This document shows positions 4,912 to 5,222 of a stretch of DNA of 5,222 nucleotides, piece after piece. A program made the translations under genes and the position numbers. Within the stretch, counting starts at the first letter, position 1. Every line of letters begins with the position of its first letter. The stretch spans positions 1 through 5,222 of the forward strand of contig DNNV01000131.1 in NCBI GenBank assembly GCA_003497505.1, written 5' to 3'. The stretch comes from Clostridiales bacterium. Its GTDB lineage: Bacteria > Bacillota > Clostridia > Tissierellales > Sedimentibacteraceae. Under the pieces are notes generated by a model. It was given only the letters and a program-made list of their open reading frames with translations. It did not search any database and was not told the DNA's origin.

Positions 4912-5222
4912 TTATACTGCTTTGTTGATTTCCTTTTTAAGCCTGTTAAGTATCTTCTTTTCCAGTCGTGATATGTAGGACTGTGAAATTCCAAGCATGT
5001 CAGCCACTTCCTTTTGCGTGAAGCTCTTGGAATTGTTCAGACCGAACCGCAGCTTCATGATGGTGTATTCTCTCTTGTTGAGCTTCTTGATGGAGTCATT
5101 CAAAAGGCATAAATCAACCTCACTTTCCATGTCCTTGAATACAACATCCTCTTCGGTCCCTAAAATATCCGAAAGCAAAAGCTCATTTCCATCCCAATCT
5201 ATATTGAGGGGCTCGTCAAGAG
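4912..5222 (-). CDS. sigE: RNA polymerase sporulation sigma factor SigE, C-terminal part
   Basis: Sigma-70 family factor for early mother-cell transcription in sporulation, normally made as an inactive pro-protein. Only the last 102 codons are present; the frame remains open to the right edge, so an in-frame TTG at 5176-5178 is not the real start. The visible part opens with [23 protein letters not shown], the linker typical of SigE/SigK before region 4. Region 4.1 follows with [15 protein letters not shown] and then the helix-turn-helix [21 protein letters not shown]. The tail [11 protein letters not shown] closely resembles the SigE C-terminus. SigK has a similar sequence, but the position directly ahead of sigG matches the conserved spoIIGA-sigE-sigG order and decides for SigE. 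The pro-sequence and region 2 lie outside the window and cannot be judged. Confidence 0.93.
   Translation of the reverse strand, partial: LDEPLNIDWDGNELLLSDILGTEEDVVFKDMESEVDLCLLNDSIKKLNKREYTIMKLRFGLNNSKSFTQKEVADMLGISQSYISRLEKKILNRLKKEINKAV

Noticed and set aside
5176..5178. TTG codon as the start of a short 88-residue sigma-like protein
   Set aside because: The frame continues upstream to the window edge with sequence typical of the SigE/SigK linker, so this is the interior of a partial sigE, not a small gene.
1..5222. Mobile element, CRISPR array, toxin-antitoxin or defence system
   Set aside because: Nearly all of the window is covered by conserved biosynthetic and sporulation genes. No transposase, regularly spaced repeats or terminal inverted repeats were seen.

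Overview
This 5.2 kb window looks like ordinary chromosome from a low-GC, endospore-forming Firmicute, most likely a member of the Clostridia. Reasons: two adjacent sporulation sigma factors (sigE then sigG), a YlmC/YmxH-type PRC-barrel gene directly downstream, strong purine-rich Shine-Dalgarno sequences, AT-rich intergenic DNA, and a non-mevalonate isoprenoid gene. The species cannot be named from the sequence alone.

Left part (1-2257, minus strand): a threonine-biosynthesis pair. thrC (threonine synthase) is transcribed first and overlaps the start of thrB (homoserine kinase) by 8 nt. The last part of thrB runs off the left edge. Together they make the final two steps of the threonine pathway: homoserine to O-phosphohomoserine (ThrB), then to threonine (ThrC). 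Homoserine dehydrogenase is not in the window.

Centre (2258-3652): a 191-bp divergent intergenic region carries a candidate promoter for thrC and one for dxr, each overlapping its own inverted repeat. dxr (1-deoxy-D-xylulose 5-phosphate reductoisomerase, MEP pathway) appears to be a single-gene unit closed by a strong hairpin that also lies at the 3' end of the convergent ylmC-like gene.

Right part (3686-5222, minus strand): a sporulation block in transcription order sigE (C-terminal 102 residues only) - sigG (complete) - ylmC/ymxH-like gene (complete). SigE drives early mother-cell genes and SigG late forespore genes. The third gene's family has no settled biochemical role. A GNRA-loop terminator follows sigG, and the ylmC-like gene has its own candidate promoter.

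I found no mobile element, CRISPR array, tRNA, rRNA, riboswitch or defence system, and I see no strong case for an undescribed multi-gene system. The points worth a second look are the two promoter palindromes in the thrC/dxr divergent region, the 60-bp sigE-sigG gap with a forespore-type -10 element and a duplicated A/T-plus-G-run module, and the start codon and role of the small PRC-barrel protein.
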